Shown piece after piece: positions 12,919 to 14,471 of a DNA stretch of 14,471 nt. How positions within the stretch are numbered: position 1 is the stretch's first letter; the number at the start of each line of letters is the position of its first letter. The DNA is from Serpens sp035306625. GTDB lineage: Bacteria > Pseudomonadota > Gammaproteobacteria > Pseudomonadales > Pseudomonadaceae. The stretch is taken from contig DATGNS010000156.1 in assembly GCA_035306625.1 (NCBI GenBank), positions 1-14,471 on the forward strand, read 5' to 3'. Made by a program: the position numbers and the translations under genes. The notes beneath the pieces were generated by a model, which saw nothing but the letters and a program-made list of their open reading frames with translations, did no database searches and was not told the DNA's origin.

Positions 12919-14262
12919 ATGTTCAACACCCTAACCCGCATGAGCGTGGGTCTGGTACAACGCTACCTGCCCTCGGCCTTCGTCTTCTCCGCCCTGCTCA
13001 CCTTCGCCGTGCTGATCGCCGGTATGCTCTCCACCGGCCAATCCCTGCCGCGCATGGTGCAGCACTGGAGCGGCGGCTTCTGGACCCTGCTCGGCTTTGC
13101 CATGCAAATGGCGCTGATCTTCGTCACCGGCCACGCCCTGGCCAGCGCGCCCATCGTCAACCGCCAACTGGACCGTCTGGCCGGCATGGCACGTACTCCC
13201 GGACAGGCCATCGTCATGGTCACCCTGGTGGCACTGGTCGGCTGCTGGGTCAACTGGGGCTTCGGCCTGGTGATCGGCGCGGTCTTCGCCCGTGCCCTGG
13301 CCCGTCAGGTGCAGGGGGTCGACTACCCGCTGCTGGTGGCCTCGGCCTACTCCGGCTTCCTGGTCTGGCACGGCGGCCTGGCCGGCTCCATCCCGCTCTC
13401 GATGGCCTCCGGTGGCCCTGACCTGGCGCGCATGACCGCCGGTGTCCTTACCGAGCCGGTGAGCATCGTCGAATCGCTGTTCAGCCCGCTGAACCTCACC
13501 ATCGTCGTCCTGCTGGTAATCGGTCTGCCACTGCTCAACCGCGCCATGCACCCGCGCCAGAACGCGAAGGTGGCCGACCCCGCCAAACTGGTGGAAGCCC
13601 GCGCTGCCGAGCCGACCCGGGAAACCCCGGCGCAACGCCTGGATGACAGCCGCATCCTGGGGCTGGCCCTGGTTGCGATGGCGGGGATCTATCTGTTCAA
13701 CCACTTCAGCAGCAAGGGCTTCGTGCTCGGCCTGGACGTGGTGATCGCCATTTTCCTGTTCTGCGGCCTGCTGCTGCACGGAAGCCCCGAACGCTACATG
13801 CGCGCCGTGGACGAGAGCGTGCGCGGCATCGGCGGCATTGTCCTGCTGTTCCCCTTCTATGCCGGCATCATGGGCATGATGATGGGCGCCAACGCCGAGG
13901 GCATCTCGCTGGGTCGCCAGATCACCGAGGCATTCATTTCCTGGTCGTCGGCAGACACCCTTCCGCTGCTGAGCTTCCTCAGCGCCGGCGTGGTCAACGT
14001 GTTCGTCCCCTCCGGCGGCGGCCAGTGGGCGGTGCAGGGTCCGATCATGCTGCCGGCCGCGGAGGCCCTGGGTGTCTCGCCCGTCGTCACCGCCATGGCC
14101 ATTGCCTGGGGTGATGCCTGGACCAACATGATCCAGCCCTTCTGGGCACTGCCGCTGCTCGGCATCGTCGGCCTGGGCGCCCGCGACATCATGGGTTACT
14201 GCCTGATCATGCTCCTGTACTCGGGCGTGGTGATCTGCGGCGCGTTCTACTTCCTGACCTGA
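12919..14262 (+). CDS. atoE: Short-chain fatty acid transporter (AtoE family)
   Basis: Polytopic inner-membrane carrier of the AtoE/SCFA transporter family, 447 aa against about 440 for E. coli AtoE. Roughly eleven or twelve hydrophobic segments are visible, interrupted by a hydrophilic cytosolic-type loop at about 212-245 (HPRQNAKV to AQRLDD). The family hallmark PSGGGQWAVQGPI starts at residue 364, and WVNWGFGLVIGA near 110-121 and GDAWTNMIQPFWALPLLG near 394-411 are also characteristic. The likely substrates are acetoacetate, 3-hydroxybutyrate, butyrate or similar short acids, which the preceding CoA-transferase and thiolase would then consume. The start at 12919 has AAAGAGG about 10 nt upstream. 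It is the last gene of the operon; its stop is followed at once by a strong hairpin. Confidence 0.92.
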   Translation: MFNTLTRMSVGLVQRYLPSAFVFSALLTFAVLIAGMLSTGQSLPRMVQHWSGGFWTLLGFAMQMALIFVTGHALASAPIVNRQLDRLAGMARTPGQAIVMVTLVALVGCWVNWGFGLVIGAVFARALARQVQGVDYPLLVASAYSGFLVWHGGLAGSIPLSMASGGPDLARMTAGVLTEPVSIVESLFSPLNLTIVVLLVIGLPLLNRAMHPRQNAKVADPAKLVEARAAEPTRETPAQRLDDSRILGLALVAMAGIYLFNHFSSKGFVLGLDVVIAIFLFCGLLLHGSPERYMRAVDESVRGIGGIVLLFPFYAGIMGMMMGANAEGISLGRQITEAFISWSSADTLPLLSFLSAGVVNVFVPSGGGQWAVQGPIMLPAAEALGVSPVVTAMAIAWGDAWTNMIQPFWALPLLGIVGLGARDIMGYCLIMLLYSGVVICGAFYFLT

Positions 14263-14268
14263 TCGCAC

Positions 14269-14307
14269 AACCGGAATCGGCCGGGCTTGCCCCGGCCGAC
14301 GCCGGTT
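14269..14307 (+). terminator. Strong two-tier hairpin after the carrier gene
   Basis: CGGCCGGG (14278-14285) pairs with CCCGGCCG (14291-14298) around a 5-nt loop. An outer stem AACCGG/CCGGTT (14269-14274, 14302-14307) closes it across a 3x3 internal loop. It starts 6 nt after the stop codon and probably marks the 3' end of the operon, either as a U-less terminator or as a stabilising end. Confidence 0.6.
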
Positions 14308-14331
14308 CGCCACGCTCTCCCGGTTCCGCCG

Positions 14332-14350
14332 CTAGGCATAGCCCCTGCAG
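14332..14350 (+). promoter_or_regulatory. Candidate sigma-54 promoter leading out of the window
   Basis: AGGCAT with GG at 14335-14336 is followed after 10 nt by GC at 14347-14348 (CTGCA), a -24/-12 pattern. In P. aeruginosa the gene after the AtoE-type carrier is the 3-hydroxybutyrate dehydrogenase bdhA, which I recall being controlled by RpoN and an enhancer-binding protein. No start codon with a ribosome site appears before the window ends, so the gene it would serve is not visible. Otherwise 14308-14471 looks non-coding. Confidence 0.3.
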
Positions 14351-14471
14351 TTGCGCACCGAGACAGGCGCGCGCAGGACCAAACCCCGTCAACGCCCCAA
14401 GCCTCCCGCCTTCGGAGCCGCAACGGCCCCTGGGCTCTCGCCAATACCGAGCAGCGTCATTCTTTCCGGCG

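Noticed and set aside
1..14471. CRISPR array, tRNA, rRNA, insertion sequence or phage genes
   Set aside because: No regularly spaced direct repeats, no tRNA-like cloverleaf, no rRNA segment and no transposase or integrase motif were seen on either strand.

Overview
The window is GC-rich, densely coding bacterial DNA. It most likely comes from a Pseudomonas of the P. aeruginosa / P. resinovorans type. Three things point there: the ATPase-permease-binding protein order of the choline importer (as in P. aeruginosa cbcVWX); the block LysR - CoA-transferase A - CoA-transferase B - thiolase - AtoE-type carrier, which matches my memory of P. aeruginosa PA1998-PA2002 (dhcR-dhcA-dhcB-atoB-atoE); and intergenic repeats of the type common in Pseudomonas. 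Species cannot be fixed from the sequence alone.

Layout. (1) 1-1020: a short non-coding lead-in, then a stand-alone short-chain dehydrogenase/reductase. (2) 1021-1775: a 755-nt gap that is partly AT-rich, with a 13-bp inverted repeat enclosing a GC-rich nested stem, a promoter-like element, and three perfect hairpins in a row. (3) 1776-5691: a quaternary-amine ABC importer with ATPase and two CBS domains (cbcV-like), permease (cbcW-like), a choline-binding protein of the ChoX/CbcX type, and a second, different periplasmic binding protein of the glycine betaine (OpuAC/BetX) type. The first three genes are coupled by 4-nt stop/start overlaps. (4) 5796-9108: betaine aldehyde dehydrogenase (betB) and choline dehydrogenase (betA), separated by a repeat-rich spacer. 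No betI repressor or betT carrier is present. (5) 9178-10068, minus strand: a LysR-type regulator, convergent with betA and divergent from the next operon. (6) 10194-14262: 3-oxoacid/dehydrocarnitine CoA-transferase subunits A and B, acetyl-CoA acetyltransferase, and a short-chain fatty acid carrier. (7) 14263-14471: a strong hairpin and a possible sigma-54 promoter leading out of the window.

How it works together. Choline (CbcX) and probably glycine betaine (second binding protein) enter through one CbcVW core. BetA and BetB then oxidise choline to betaine aldehyde and glycine betaine. The right-hand operon activates acetoacetate (or 3-dehydrocarnitine) with CoA, cleaves acetoacetyl-CoA to two acetyl-CoA, and imports short-chain acids. 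The two halves meet in carnitine catabolism, which yields glycine betaine plus an acetyl-CoA-producing branch, but that link is inferred. No wholly unknown protein system was found. The less ordinary material is the gene arrangement (betBA fused to a two-binding-protein importer without betI), the structured 755-nt leader, and several candidate regulatory elements.
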